Origin: Isachenkonia alkalipeptolytica
GTDB lineage: Bacteria; Bacillota; Clostridia; Peptostreptococcales; T1SED10-28
DNA: 64,000 nucleotides
Assembly: GCF_009910325.1 (NCBI RefSeq)
Contig: NZ_SUMG01000001.1
Span: 62,001 to 126,000 of the forward strand
Reading direction: 5' to 3'
Made by a program: the position numbers and the translations under genes. Shown here in pieces: positions 16,714-24,951 of the stretch (position 1 is its first letter; every line of letters begins with the position of its first letter). The notes beneath the pieces were generated by a model that was given only the letters and a program-made list of their open reading frames with translations, did no database searches and was not told the DNA's origin.

Positions 16714-17778
16714 ATGAACAAAAAAGCATTATCAATTATCGGTGTTATTGCAGCAGTGATCATTTTAGGAGCCTTATACAATAATTTCTTAGCACCGGAA
16801 GGCGTAGAAGGAGAAAAGGAAGTAGGTCTTCAAGTAATCGTTGATCAGGAGGATATCAATGAGGAATTTGTGTTTGAAACCGATCATGAGTTTTTAGGAG
16901 AGCTTCTAGAGGAAGAGCAGGAGACCTTGGAGCTAACCTATGATGAGAACAGCACCATGGGCATGATGATTACCGGAATGTTAGGTTACGAAGTGGACGG
17001 CACTTCGGAGTATTTCCACATTTTAGTGAACGGTGAAGATGCGGAGTACGGCGCATCAAGCATTCCTTTAATGGACGGGGATGAATATGTCTTAGAAATA
17101 AGAGATTTTTCCGATTATGACGGGAGTGATGCTGAAGAAGCCGAGGAGGAAGAAAAGGAAGTAAGCCTTCAAGTAATCCTTGACCAGGAAGACATCGATG
17201 AGACCTTTGCTTTTCAAACCAATCATGAATTTTTAGGAGAACTGATTGAAGAGGAATCCGAAACCCTGGAAGTGGAATACGAGATGGGGGACTTTGGGTT
17301 GGACATCCTGGAAATTCTGGGCTATGAATTAGATAAGGATTCAGAATACCTTCATATCTTAGTGAATGGAGAAGACGCGGAGACCGGACTTTCCGGCATC
17401 GAAGTGATGGATGGGGATGCGTATCAACTTGAGCTTCGAAGCTTTGAACCTATGGAAGAAGAGGAAGCAGCCGCAATGGATCTACAGGAGGTAAGTCTTA
17501 AAGTTTCCATTGATACCGAGGATCTGGAAGAGACCTTCACCTTCGAAACAGAACAGGAATACCTATCAGGACTGATAGAAGATGAAGTGGAAGTCCTGGA
17601 GGTGGAATACGAGATGGGAGACTTTGGATTGGACATCCTGGAAATTCTAGGCTATGAATTGGATAAGGATTCAGAATACCTTCATATTTTAGTGAATGGA
17701 GAAGACGCGGAGACCGGGCTTTCCGGAATCGAAATAAAGGATGGAGATGAATATGAACTCCAACGTCGAGATTTCTAG
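16714..17778 (+). CDS. Membrane-anchored protein with three tandem DUF4430 (transcobalamin-like) repeats
   Basis: The 354-residue protein starts with an uncleaved signal/anchor (IIGVIAAVIILGALYNNFLA). Three repeats of about 100 residues follow (about 36-135, 148-250 and 263-354). Each runs V-x-L-[QK]-V-x-[IV]-D-x-E-D, then FETDxEFLGELLEE-like, then [YH]-HILVNGEDAETG and a closing [ML]-[DK]-DGDxYxLExRxF. This pattern fits DUF4430, related to the C-terminal domain of transcobalamins. The protein is strongly acidic. Repeats 2 and 3 share about 125 bases of near-identical DNA (17281-17405 and 17611-17735), a recent duplication. Position behind a B12 riboswitch and before an S component suggests extracellular cobalamin capture (inference). 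The ATG follows AGGAGGTAGGGAC. Confidence 0.85.
   Translation: MNKKALSIIGVIAAVIILGALYNNFLAPEGVEGEKEVGLQVIVDQEDINEEFVFETDHEFLGELLEEEQETLELTYDENSTMGMMITGMLGYEVDGTSEYFHILVNGEDAEYGASSIPLMDGDEYVLEIRDFSDYDGSDAEEAEEEEKEVSLQVILDQEDIDETFAFQTNHEFLGELIEEESETLEVEYEMGDFGLDILEILGYELDKDSEYLHILVNGEDAETGLSGIEVMDGDAYQLELRSFEPMEEEEAAAMDLQEVSLKVSIDTEDLEETFTFETEQEYLSGLIEDEVEVLEVEYEMGDFGLDILEILGYELDKDSEYLHILVNGEDAETGLSGIEIKDGDEYELQRRDF
17281..17735 (+). repeat. Pair of near-identical direct repeats (about 125 bp each) within the DUF4430 gene
   Basis: Copies at about 17281-17405 and 17611-17735 begin GAGATGGGGGACTTTGG and GAGATGGGAGACTTTGG and stay almost identical to the end, differing mostly at third codon positions. 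They encode the end of repeats 2 and 3. The first repeat of the protein is clearly more diverged. Confidence 0.85.
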
Positions 17779-18286
17779 CAAAATGAAAGTTCATGATTTA
17801 GTACTGATCAGTATTCTCAGCGCATCGATAACCGCAGGGAAACTGGCCCTTAGTTTCGTGCCCAACGTGGAAGTGGTCAGCCTGTTGTTTATGGTTTATG
17901 CCGTAGCCCTGGGCGTAAAGAGAACCTTGATGATCTCTGTGATATTTGCAACCACGGAAATCTTCTTATACGGCTTTTCCACTTGGGTACTGGGCTACTA
18001 TTTTGTGTGGCCGATTTTAATTCTGGCCACAGGACTTTTGAAGGGGAGTGTCAAAAGCGAATACGGTTTTGCCATGATTGCAGGAATTTTTGGACTGTCC
18101 TTCGGATTTCTCTTTGCGATGTTCGAGTCGTTATTTTATGGCATTGCCTATGGAATGGCCTATTGGGTGCGGGGCATTCCCTTAGACATCGTTCACGGAG
18201 CTTCGAATTATGTTTTGGCGATTATCCTATTCAATCCTTTAGTAAAAGTCTTTAAAAAACAGCTGAATCAATATTTTTCCCCTTAA
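17747..18286 (+). CDS. ECF-type transporter S component, predicted cobalamin-specific
   Basis: The protein of about 179 residues has five to six hydrophobic segments typical of ECF S components: VLISILSASITAGKLAL, EVVSLLFMVYAVALGVKRT, FVWPILILATGLLKG, FAMIAGIFGLSFGFLFAM and YVLAIILFNPLVKVF. S components bind a vitamin in the membrane and use a shared ECF energising module (two ATPases and EcfT), which is not in this window. The start overlaps the end of the DUF4430 gene by about 30 bases; ATG 17741, 17747 or 17753 are possible, with AAAGGATGGAG as the ribosome-binding site. The B12 riboswitch makes cobalamin or a precursor the likely substrate; this is inference from regulation. Confidence 0.8.
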   Translation: MNMNSNVEISSKMKVHDLVLISILSASITAGKLALSFVPNVEVVSLLFMVYAVALGVKRTLMISVIFATTEIFLYGFSTWVLGYYFVWPILILATGLLKGSVKSEYGFAMIAGIFGLSFGFLFAMFESLFYGIAYGMAYWVRGIPLDIVHGASNYVLAIILFNPLVKVFKKQLNQYFSP

Positions 18287-18323
18287 ACATTTTTCTTATG
18301 ACTTTTTCCGGGAAAAAAAATGG

Positions 18324-18347
18324 CAACAGAGGGACTCTGTTGTTTTT
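18324..18347 (+). terminator. Terminator of the cobalamin-regulated operon
   Basis: CAACAGAG-gga-CTCTGTTG is a perfect 8-bp stem followed by TTTTT. It ends the riboswitch-controlled pair. Confidence 0.85.
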
Positions 18348-18439
18348 CTTTTTTGTAAAATACCCCCCCTTCGATTGAAAGCAAAGGAATCGGGTATAGA
18401 AATAGGAATAGGAATAGGCAAAAGATAAGGAGGGGAATT

Positions 18440-19408
18440 ATGGAGGTAAAAGATTTTTATATTACGGGTTACGGGGATAAGGAAATTCACTGCAAGAAAT
18501 GGACAAAGGGAGATCCATCCCAGGTAAAAGCCGTAATTCAAATTGCCCATGGTATGGGGGAACATATTGGCCGTTATGATGATTTTGCCCGGTTTATGGT
18601 TCAACAGGGCTACGGAGTGTTTGGGAACGATCACCGGGGACATGGGAAAACCCCCGAAAAATCCGGTATTTACGGGCATCTTTCCGATGAAGACGGATGG
18701 AGAACCACCGTGATGGACTTGAATTATTTACGGGAGGAAATTGAAAAACAGTATCCCGATAAACTGGTGATTCTAATAGGACACAGCATGGGTTCCTTTT
18801 TAGCCCGGGACTATGTCCAGGAGTTTGGGGATCACGTCCAAGGACTTATCTTAAGCGGGACCGGAGGGAGTTTAGGTCTGGAAGGGAATGCGGGTTTACT
18901 CCTTGCAAGAGTGGAAAAGTTATTGAGAGGGAAGCGGAAGAAAAGCCCTCTGTTGAATCGATTGATTTTCGGAAACTATAATAAAAAATTTGAACCGGTG
19001 AAAACCCCCTTTGACTGGTTAAGCGCCAATGAATGGGAAGTAAGAGCCTATGTGGAGGACCCCCTGTGCGGAAACATTATGACCACCGGTTTTTATGTGG
19101 ATTTGTTGCAGGGCGTTAAAAGAGTCCATCAACGGGGGAATATGGAGAAGATGCCCAAGGATCTTCCGATCCTTTTATTTTCCGGTGCCAAGGACCCTGT
19201 GGGAAAAGAAGGAAAAGGAGTTCGGGAAGTGGAAAAGCTATTTAAGGATTACGGTATTGAGGATGTAACCACGAAACTTTATCCCGAGGGGAGACATGAA
19301 ATGCTCCATGAAAATAATAAGGAGGAAGTCTATTCGGACGTACTCCGTTGGATTGAAGTAAAAGTGGCCGAGGAAATTGTAAAAAGAGACCCGAAATTGA
19401 AAACATAA
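18440..19408 (+). CDS. Alpha/beta hydrolase, monoacylglycerol lipase/lysophospholipase-like
   Basis: The 322-residue cytosolic protein has the serine hydrolase fold. It shows the oxyanion segment QIAHGMGEHIGRYDDFA, NDHRGHGKTP, nucleophile elbow GHSMGS (about residue 117), acid in FSGAKDPVG, and a catalytic histidine in EGRHEMLHEN. The HGxxEHxxRY and GHGxS patterns match lysophospholipase/monoglyceride lipase (PldB/YtpA-type) hydrolases. The true substrate is unknown. It is preceded by AAGGAGGGG, and a TspO-like gene follows after 14 bases, so they are probably co-transcribed. Confidence 0.88.
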   Translation: MEVKDFYITGYGDKEIHCKKWTKGDPSQVKAVIQIAHGMGEHIGRYDDFARFMVQQGYGVFGNDHRGHGKTPEKSGIYGHLSDEDGWRTTVMDLNYLREEIEKQYPDKLVILIGHSMGSFLARDYVQEFGDHVQGLILSGTGGSLGLEGNAGLLLARVEKLLRGKRKKSPLLNRLIFGNYNKKFEPVKTPFDWLSANEWEVRAYVEDPLCGNIMTTGFYVDLLQGVKRVHQRGNMEKMPKDLPILLFSGAKDPVGKEGKGVREVEKLFKDYGIEDVTTKLYPEGRHEMLHENNKEEVYSDVLRWIEVKVAEEIVKRDPKLKT

Positions 19409-19422
19409 GGGAGGTTTATATT

Positions 19423-20184
19423 ATGAGAGGAAAAGTCGGTGCATTGATAACCATCTTAGCCTTAGCCTTGGTGCTAACGATGAACTATTTGGCGAATGCC
19501 CTGCCGATCAACGATATTACCGCCGGGGAGGTGTCGGATCGCTTCGGGGTTTATTTTACACCCGCAGGCTATGTTTTTGCCATCTGGGGGGTGATTTATT
19601 TAGGGCTGATCGCCTTCGGCATCTATCAGTTGCTGCCCGGCTCTCGAAGAAGCGGGAACATTGAAAAAATCATCCCGTGGTTTGTGGCCTCCTGTATTTT
19701 AAACAGTGCATGGATTATCGCATGGCATTATTTATACATCGGGGTAGCCCTGGGAATTATTGTTTTACTGTTGCTGAATTTAGCTGTGATTTACAAGTTA
19801 TTAAACAAAAAAAGACAAGGGGTTCCTCAGGAGGAAAGAATCTTTGTCAAAACTCCCTTCTCCATTTACTTAGCCTGGATAACCGTCGCCACCATTGCAA
19901 ATATTTTTATCTTCATCGATTACATGAACTGGGATTATCGGCTGTTCAGTGAAGGGGTTTGGACCGGACTGTTAATTGGTGTCGGGGCGATACTGGCCTT
20001 AACCTTTGTAAAATACTACAGGGACCTTCTTTTTGCCGGGGTGTTTGTCTGGGCCTTTATCGGGATCAGTGTTGAAAACAACAGCGAAACTTTGATCTTA
20101 CAAATCATACCCCTTGGGGCTACGGCCCTGATTCTTATAGGGAGCGTTATTCTCATATTCTCGAGAAAAAAACCCGGGTATTAA
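19423..20184 (+). CDS. TspO/MBR-related tryptophan-rich membrane protein
   Basis: The 253-residue integral membrane protein has about seven hydrophobic segments. It begins with one rich in Ala/Leu, then YFTPAGYVFAIWGVIYLGL, WFVASCILNSAWIIAWHYLY and FSIYLAWITVATIAN. These are the aromatic-rich segments of the TspO/MBR superfamily, in the longer bacterial branch often labelled tryptophan-rich sensory protein. TspO proteins bind porphyrins and cholesterol-like ligands; the role in this longer branch is not established. The gene follows the alpha/beta hydrolase closely, with GGGAGG before its ATG. Confidence 0.8.
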   Translation: MRGKVGALITILALALVLTMNYLANALPINDITAGEVSDRFGVYFTPAGYVFAIWGVIYLGLIAFGIYQLLPGSRRSGNIEKIIPWFVASCILNSAWIIAWHYLYIGVALGIIVLLLLNLAVIYKLLNKKRQGVPQEERIFVKTPFSIYLAWITVATIANIFIFIDYMNWDYRLFSEGVWTGLLIGVGAILALTFVKYYRDLLFAGVFVWAFIGISVENNSETLILQIIPLGATALILIGSVILIFSRKKPGY

Positions 20185-20254
20185 GTAACGGGGATTATTT
20201 TCGAGGGGACTTAAGGAATTTTCGGGTAGCCCCTTGATTCTTTTTCTAAAAAGA

Positions 20255-20284
20255 TTGCAAGGGAATATATAAACGTGATATAAT
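20255..20284 (+). promoter_or_regulatory. Promoter of the BCCT transporter gene
   Basis: TTGCAA at 20255-20260 and TATAAT at 20279-20284 with an 18-base spacer and a TG extension before the -10. Confidence 0.65.
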
Positions 20285-20365
20285 GCGTTTTTGACAAGAG
20301 GAATTCGGAGCCTTGGTAATAATATTCGGTTTTGATCGGTACTTAAAATTACAGATAGGAGAGTG

Positions 20366-22186
20366 ATGTTAAAAATTATGAATGAACAACGGGAAAAAGA
20401 AATTGCTTCCAAACGGGCTTTAGCCAAGAAGCTGAAGAAGGCAGAAGTGGAAGCACGGAAAAAAGCTATTAAAGAACGACCGCCTTTTAAAGGACTACAG
20501 ATTCGACCCACCGCCTCACTGTTTAATGACGCGGGGAAAAAAGAACCGGGGGAAGATAACTGGACGGGCTATGGATTTGATATTCATCCCCAGGTTACCT
20601 TTATTTCCTCCTGTATTCTTATCGTTTTTATTTTTTTAACCTTAATGTTTCAAGATCGAGCGGCCTTATTATTTGATGACGCCTTGGGAGCTATTACCAC
20701 CCAGGCGGGATGGTTTTTCATTCTGGTGGCAAACATCTTTATTGTAGCCGCCGTGTACTTTGCTTTCGGTAAATTTAGCAATATTCGAATCGGAGGTGCC
20801 GACGCCCAACCGGAGTTTAGTAAGTTGGGATGGTATGCCATGCTCCTGAGTGCGGGGATGGGAATCGGTTTGCTTTTCTGGAGTATTGCAGAGCCGATCT
20901 CGCACTTTGGAAGCCCCTCGCCGATGTTCGGCATTCCTGCGGGGGATCCCGGCGCTGCGGAAGCAGCAATGACCACGACCTTTTTTCATTGGGGCATCCA
21001 CCCCTGGGCGATTTATTCGATTGTAGGTCTCGGCTTGGCTTTTTTTGCCTTTAATCGAGGGCTGCCTTTGACGATTCGGTCAATTTTTTATCCGATTCTC
21101 GGGAATCGAATTTACGGATTCTGGGGAAACTTGATTGATGTTTTATCGGTTCTGGCTACCTTAACCGGATTGGCTACCTCTTTGGGACTGGGTGTGCAGC
21201 AGATTAATGCAGGATTGAATTTCCTGTTCGACTTTCAGATCAACACCACCACCCAGGTGATTTTGATCGCTGTAATCACCGGATTTGCTACGATTTCTGT
21301 AATGGCAGGGCTGGATGGGGGCGTTAAACGCCTCAGTGAACTTAATATGGGCCTTGCAGGGATCTTTATGCTTTTGATATTAATCTTAGGCCCCACGGTA
21401 TACATTCTTAGCGGTTTTACCCAGAATCTGGGACACTACATTACCAGCCTTCCCCAAATGAGTTTGTGGACGGAGACCTTTAAAGACAGCAACTGGCAGG
21501 GAGGATGGACTATTTTTTATTGGGCTTGGTGGATCTCCTGGTCTCCCTTTGTGGGGATGTTTATTGCCCGGATATCCAAGGGACGGACGGTTCGAGAGTT
21601 TATCCTTGGCGTAATGCTGTTTCCAACGCTGTTATCCTTTTTATGGATGGCGGTATTCGGAAATACGGCCTTGTTTATGCAAACCAACGGCATTGCGGAT
21701 ATTGCTTCCGCAGTAGCCATTGATGAGTCTATCGCCTTATTTGCCATGGTGGAAAATCTGCCCTTTACTGCACTGTTATCCGGTGTGGGCATTGTCCTGG
21801 TTACCGTGTTTTTTGTCACATCTTCGGACTCCGGTTCCTTGGTGGTGGATCACTTAACCTCTGGAGGAAAACTGGATTCTCCTGTGCCTCAACGGGTATT
21901 TTGGGCTATTATGGAAGGGGTTGTCGCCGCCACTTTACTGATCGGAGGGGGCTTAACCACCTTACAAACCGCCTCCATTACTACGGGACTTCCCTTTGCC
22001 GTGATTCTGCTACTTATTGTGTACTCTCTAAGGGCAGGTCTTTCCCAGGAGTATGAAGTGGAAGAAACGGTACGAAAGCAGTTGGAATCCGTAGAGGAAA
22101 GTCATCTTCTCAATGAAGCGATTACCTCCGCGGTACAGGATGAAGCCTTAGTGGATGCTCCCAGCAGCCCTAAGGATCAAAAGTAG
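20366..22186 (+). CDS. BCCT family transporter, glycine betaine/choline type
   Basis: This carrier of about 606 residues imports quaternary ammonium osmolytes with Na+. The N-terminal 60 residues are highly charged and cytoplasmic (Lys/Glu-rich helix); about 12 membrane segments follow. Diagnostic BCCT motifs are SAGMGIGLLFWSIAEP, WGIHPWAIYSIVGL, the Na+/betaine region G-M-G-I-G, and WAWWISWSPFVGMFIARISKG. The GMGIG form is that of Na+-coupled betaine carriers rather than Na+-independent carnitine exchangers. The start is uncertain between GTG 20363, ATG 20366 and ATG 20378. It has its own promoter and terminator, fitting stress-controlled single-gene expression. It supports a salt-adapted host. 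Confidence 0.94.
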   Translation: MLKIMNEQREKEIASKRALAKKLKKAEVEARKKAIKERPPFKGLQIRPTASLFNDAGKKEPGEDNWTGYGFDIHPQVTFISSCILIVFIFLTLMFQDRAALLFDDALGAITTQAGWFFILVANIFIVAAVYFAFGKFSNIRIGGADAQPEFSKLGWYAMLLSAGMGIGLLFWSIAEPISHFGSPSPMFGIPAGDPGAAEAAMTTTFFHWGIHPWAIYSIVGLGLAFFAFNRGLPLTIRSIFYPILGNRIYGFWGNLIDVLSVLATLTGLATSLGLGVQQINAGLNFLFDFQINTTTQVILIAVITGFATISVMAGLDGGVKRLSELNMGLAGIFMLLILILGPTVYILSGFTQNLGHYITSLPQMSLWTETFKDSNWQGGWTIFYWAWWISWSPFVGMFIARISKGRTVREFILGVMLFPTLLSFLWMAVFGNTALFMQTNGIADIASAVAIDESIALFAMVENLPFTALLSGVGIVLVTVFFVTSSDSGSLVVDHLTSGGKLDSPVPQRVFWAIMEGVVAATLLIGGGLTTLQTASITTGLPFAVILLLIVYSLRAGLSQEYEVEETVRKQLESVEESHLLNEAITSAVQDEALVDAPSSPKDQK

Positions 22187-22220
22187 TTTGTTAATCGGTT
22201 TATAGAATCCGTTTTTTATG

Positions 22221-22256
22221 CCCTTTCCTCTGGATGTACAGAGGAAGGGGTTTTAT
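22221..22256 (+). terminator. Terminator after the BCCT gene
   Basis: CCCTTTCCTCTG-gatgta-CAGAGGAAGGGG forms a 12-pair stem (one G-T) followed by TTTTA. Confidence 0.85.
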
Positions 22257-22260
22257 ATTT

Positions 22261-22278
22261 TGTTAGGATTGCCTAACA
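22261..22278 (+). promoter_or_regulatory. Perfect palindrome TGTTAGG-attg-CCTAACA, possible metal-repressor operator
   Basis: The 7-bp inverted repeat with 4-base spacing contains TTAGGnnnnCCTAA. It resembles half-site pairs bound by DtxR/IdeR/MntR-type regulators. It lies 39 bases upstream of the probable -35 of the rhomboid gene and just after the BCCT terminator. Confidence 0.35.
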
Positions 22279-22316
22279 TTTTGGGTATATACTTGGATAT
22301 AGCCTAAAAAAGAATT

Positions 22317-22345
22317 TTGTGTTTTCCCCGGGAACATGTTAAACT
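22317..22345 (+). promoter_or_regulatory. Probable promoter of the rhomboid protease gene
   Basis: TTGTGT at 22317-22322 and TAAACT at 22340-22345 with a 17-base spacer. Confidence 0.45.
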
Positions 22346-22435
22346 AAGGCTTATTCCTTAATCAAAGCCGAAGAATTAAATCAATCAATTCTAACATATA
22401 CCTGTACAAAAACACCTCAGGAAGGGAGTCCGCTA

Positions 22436-23110
22436 ATGAAATTTAAAAATACCTTTACAAATTACTTGATTTTTATCAATGCTCTGGTTTTTTTATTGAT
22501 GTTTCTGATCGGAGGCATGAACGTTTTTGGAGACATCCGTTGGTTATTGGTTTTCGGTGCCCATTTCGGGCCCTTGATGATTGAGGAGGGACAATGGTTT
22601 CGCCTGGTTACCTCTATGTTTATCCATGGAGGATTGATGCATATTTTTTTCAATATGTATATTCTCTATATCTTTGGAAACTTAGCGGAAAAGGTTTACG
22701 GCTCCTATAAATTCTTAACCATTTACGTAAGCACCGGAATTATTGCCGGTATCACCACACTGATTGTCAATCCGGAAACCATTTCCGTAGGGGCCTCGGG
22801 AGCAATCTTCGGCTTGATCGGCCTTCTTTTCGGTACCGGTTTTCGAAAGGATACGCCCAGTTTACTGAAATCCATAACGGGCACCACCTTACTGCCGATG
22901 ATACTCATTAATGTGTTTTTAGGGTTCACCGTTCCCTCCATTAATAATGCGGCCCATCTCGGCGGGCTGTTCAGCGGTTTTGCCTTCGGACTGTTAACCC
23001 CGGTCTTGAAGCATTATTCCCGATACAGCATTTGGAAGCTTTCCTATGGGGCCTCTCTTTTAGTGCTGGTGGGAAGTTTTGCCTCCCTGCTGGCCTTCAT
23101 TCTCTTGTAG
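22436..23110 (+). CDS. Rhomboid family intramembrane serine protease
   Basis: The 224-residue protein has six or seven membrane segments and the rhomboid catalytic dyad: Ser in SVGASGAIFGLIGLLFG (GASG, about residue 122) and His in NNAAHLGGLFSG (about residue 177). HGGLMHIFFNMYILYIFG is the conserved L1/TM2 region with H-x-x-x-H-I-x-x-N pattern. Rhomboids cleave single-pass membrane proteins within the bilayer. The ATG is preceded by GGAAGGGAG. A bidirectional terminator separates it from the convergent methyltransferase gene. Confidence 0.94.
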   Translation: MKFKNTFTNYLIFINALVFLLMFLIGGMNVFGDIRWLLVFGAHFGPLMIEEGQWFRLVTSMFIHGGLMHIFFNMYILYIFGNLAEKVYGSYKFLTIYVSTGIIAGITTLIVNPETISVGASGAIFGLIGLLFGTGFRKDTPSLLKSITGTTLLPMILINVFLGFTVPSINNAAHLGGLFSGFAFGLLTPVLKHYSRYSIWKLSYGASLLVLVGSFASLLAFILL

Positions 23111-23141
23111 AATATCAGGAAATAGCTGGTCTACAACGATG

Positions 23142-23173
23142 AAAAAAACTGCTCTTATGGAGCAGTTTTTTTT
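23142..23173 (+). terminator. Bidirectional terminator between convergent rhomboid and methyltransferase genes
   Basis: AAAAAAACTGCTC-ttat-GGAGCAGTTTTTTTT is a perfect stem with A and T tracts on both sides; it overlaps the very end of the minus-strand methyltransferase gene. Confidence 0.85.
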
Positions 23174-23748
23174 AGATTTCCCGTACCTCCCACGAAAATG
23201 CTTTGCATTAGTTTCGGTTCCAACTCCAGCTGAAACCCTAGGGATTGTAAATGTTCTTCGGTTTTTCGGTTCAAATGGCAACCCTTGGCCAATCTTTTCC
23301 ATAGGGGGGTGAGGATGTCAAAGGTCTTTCCCAGAGGCTCTGTTTCCGGCCGGATGTGTTCGATGAAGATGATTTTTCCATCTTTTTTCAGCACCCGCTT
23401 TATTTCCTTGAAGCCCTTGGTTGCATCGGCTACCGTACAGAAAACCAACGTAAATATTACGGTATCGAAGCTTGCCTCGGGATAGGGTAAAGCCGTTACG
23501 TTTTCCTCCCTTAAATCCGGGTTTAAGGCCGGATAGCCCTGGAGTTTTTTTTCTAAAACCCGACGGTTTAACTCCCGGTCCATCAGTACCAGGGAGGATA
23601 TTTTTTCAGGGTCGTAATAGGGGAGGTTCAGCCCTGTCCCGGGACCGATCTCCAAAACCGACCCCCGGGCCTTGGGGATCAGCTTTTTTCTTAACCCCTT
23701 GAGGCCCTTTTCTTCGAAGGGTTTCATAAAAAGATCATACATGGCCAT
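23155..23748 (-). CDS. Class I SAM-dependent methyltransferase
   Basis: The 197-residue protein shows motif I VLEIGPGTGLNLPYY, motif II LMDRELN, post-motif LPYPEASFDTVIFTLVFCTV and motif III region VLKKDGKIIFIEHIRP. This is the UbiE/Coq5-like arrangement, close to small thiol/phospholipid methyltransferases of METTL7-like type; the substrate is unknown. The ATG at 23748 follows GGAGGAAAAAAC. The C-terminus overlaps the bidirectional terminator hairpin. The pterin dehydratase gene lies upstream on the same strand. Confidence 0.9.
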   Translation of the reverse strand: MAMYDLFMKPFEEKGLKGLRKKLIPKARGSVLEIGPGTGLNLPYYDPEKISSLVLMDRELNRRVLEKKLQGYPALNPDLREENVTALPYPEASFDTVIFTLVFCTVADATKGFKEIKRVLKKDGKIIFIEHIRPETEPLGKTFDILTPLWKRLAKGCHLNRKTEEHLQSLGFQLELEPKLMQSIFVGGTGNLKKTAP

Positions 23749-23808
23749 GTTTTTTCCTCCTTAGGGTAAGGGGGGCTGGAATTTTATTCATGGGAAGAAC
23801 TTCTTTGG

Positions 23809-24144
23809 TTATTGAGGATCAATTTCATCCACCTTCGCCGCAAAGACAAAATCACTTTCACTGAGTCCGTCGATTTTATGGGTTAGAACCTTAAGTTCCA
23901 CTTTCCCCCAGGAAAGGAAAATATCCGGATGATGGCCTTCCTCTTCGGCGATTTCTCCTACTTTGTTGGTAAAATCCAGGGCTTCCTTGAAATTTTTAAA
24001 CTTTAATTTTTTTTCCAAGTGATGATCATCCACCACTTTCCAGTCATCTTTTAATTCTTTTTCATACTTTTGGATTTCCTCTCTTTCCATAGGGGGAGTC
24101 CCTACACTGCAGGGGATACATTTTTGTTCGGACAATTTACTCAT
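23809..24144 (-). CDS. phhB: 4a-hydroxytetrahydrobiopterin dehydratase (pterin-4a-carbinolamine dehydratase)
   Basis: The 111-residue protein has the PCD signature: WKVVDDHHLEKKLKFKNFKEA, then EEEGHHPDIFLSWGKVELKV and THKIDGLSESDF. E-x-x-x-H-H-P-D with the later THxxxGL is the active-site pattern. The enzyme dehydrates pterin-4a-carbinolamine; in organisms without aromatic amino-acid hydroxylase it may act in folate or molybdopterin metabolism. The start at 24144 has AAAGGAGG at ideal spacing; a longer reading to 24174 has none. A short CIPCSVG cysteine pair occurs near the N-terminus. Confidence 0.93.
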   Translation of the reverse strand: MSKLSEQKCIPCSVGTPPMEREEIQKYEKELKDDWKVVDDHHLEKKLKFKNFKEALDFTNKVGEIAEEEGHHPDIFLSWGKVELKVLTHKIDGLSESDFVFAAKVDEIDPQ

Positions 24145-24289
24145 AATATGGCCTCCTTTATTCATAATATTCACGGTAACAACTATACCGGGGCCCGGGT
24201 CAAATCCCGAATGGCCCTCTTATAATACCTTTTATCCTATTTTTTCACTTTTAAACATTGCCCACTGAGGGGAGTTTTGAAAGTTCTGT

Positions 24290-24318
24290 TTGCTTTGATT
24301 TTTTCCCCGTGCTACAAT
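24290..24318 (+). promoter_or_regulatory. Promoter of the isochorismatase-like gene
   Basis: TTGCTT at 24290-24295 and TACAAT at 24313-24318 with a 17-base spacer, 46 bases before the ATG. Confidence 0.55.
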
Positions 24319-24363
24319 AATGTTGATAAATGATCCTTACTACTTAATTAAAGGAGGTATTTG

Positions 24364-24912
24364 ATGAATAAATTTACCCTAAACCCCAAAGAAACATCCC
24401 TGTTGGTTATTGATTTCCAGGAAAAATTAGTACCCGCCATGTATCGATCCGAGGACACGGTGAAAAATGCCGGGATTTTAATGGAAATTGCGAAGGCTCT
24501 GGATTTACCCACCATGGTTACAGAACAGTATCCTAAGGGGATTGGCCATACGGTAAAGCCTTTATCTGATTTGTTTGGCGATCTAACGCCGGTAGAAAAG
24601 ATGTCCTTCAGTGCCTGCACCACGGAAGTGGAAGGGACGCTTTCCAAAGAACCCCGACAAAAGATACTTATTGCGGGGATTGAAGCTCATGTATGCGTTT
24701 TTCAGACCGTGCGCACCCTTCTTGAAAAAGGTTACCAGGTTTATGTGGTGTCCGACGCCGTTTCTTCCCGAAGGGAAGAGAACTACTATAACGGATTATC
24801 TTTAATGCAGGAAATGGGAGCGGTAATTACCAACACGGAAACGGTACTGTTTGATCTGTTAAAAGAATCCACCCATCCGAAATTTAAAGAATTATCCAAA
24901 CTGATTCGTTAG
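24364..24912 (+). CDS. Isochorismatase family cysteine hydrolase
   Basis: The 182-residue protein has the family triad: Asp in LLVIDFQEKL, Lys in PVEKMSFSA and Cys in IAGIEAHVCVFQTV (about residue 117), with the cis-peptide segment before the cysteine. It resembles the YcaC/nicotinamidase-related group rather than true isochorismatase, so it is probably an amidohydrolase with unknown substrate. ATG 24364 is preferred to TTG 24361 given AAAGGAGG at 24350-24357. FolC follows after 39 bases. Confidence 0.88.
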   Translation: MNKFTLNPKETSLLVIDFQEKLVPAMYRSEDTVKNAGILMEIAKALDLPTMVTEQYPKGIGHTVKPLSDLFGDLTPVEKMSFSACTTEVEGTLSKEPRQKILIAGIEAHVCVFQTVRTLLEKGYQVYVVSDAVSSRREENYYNGLSLMQEMGAVITNTETVLFDLLKESTHPKFKELSKLIR

Positions 24913-24951
24913 ACCCTTTTACAGAGATTGACTTACATGGAGGCAAAGCAT

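Noticed and set aside
17281-17735. Repeated blocks that might suggest a CRISPR or tandem-repeat array
   Set aside because: The repeats are coding, about 125 bases long, only two copies, and encode protein domains.
20195-20250. Terminator after the TspO-like gene
   Set aside because: Only a loose AGGGG/CCCCTT pairing over a long loop is visible, too weak to report.
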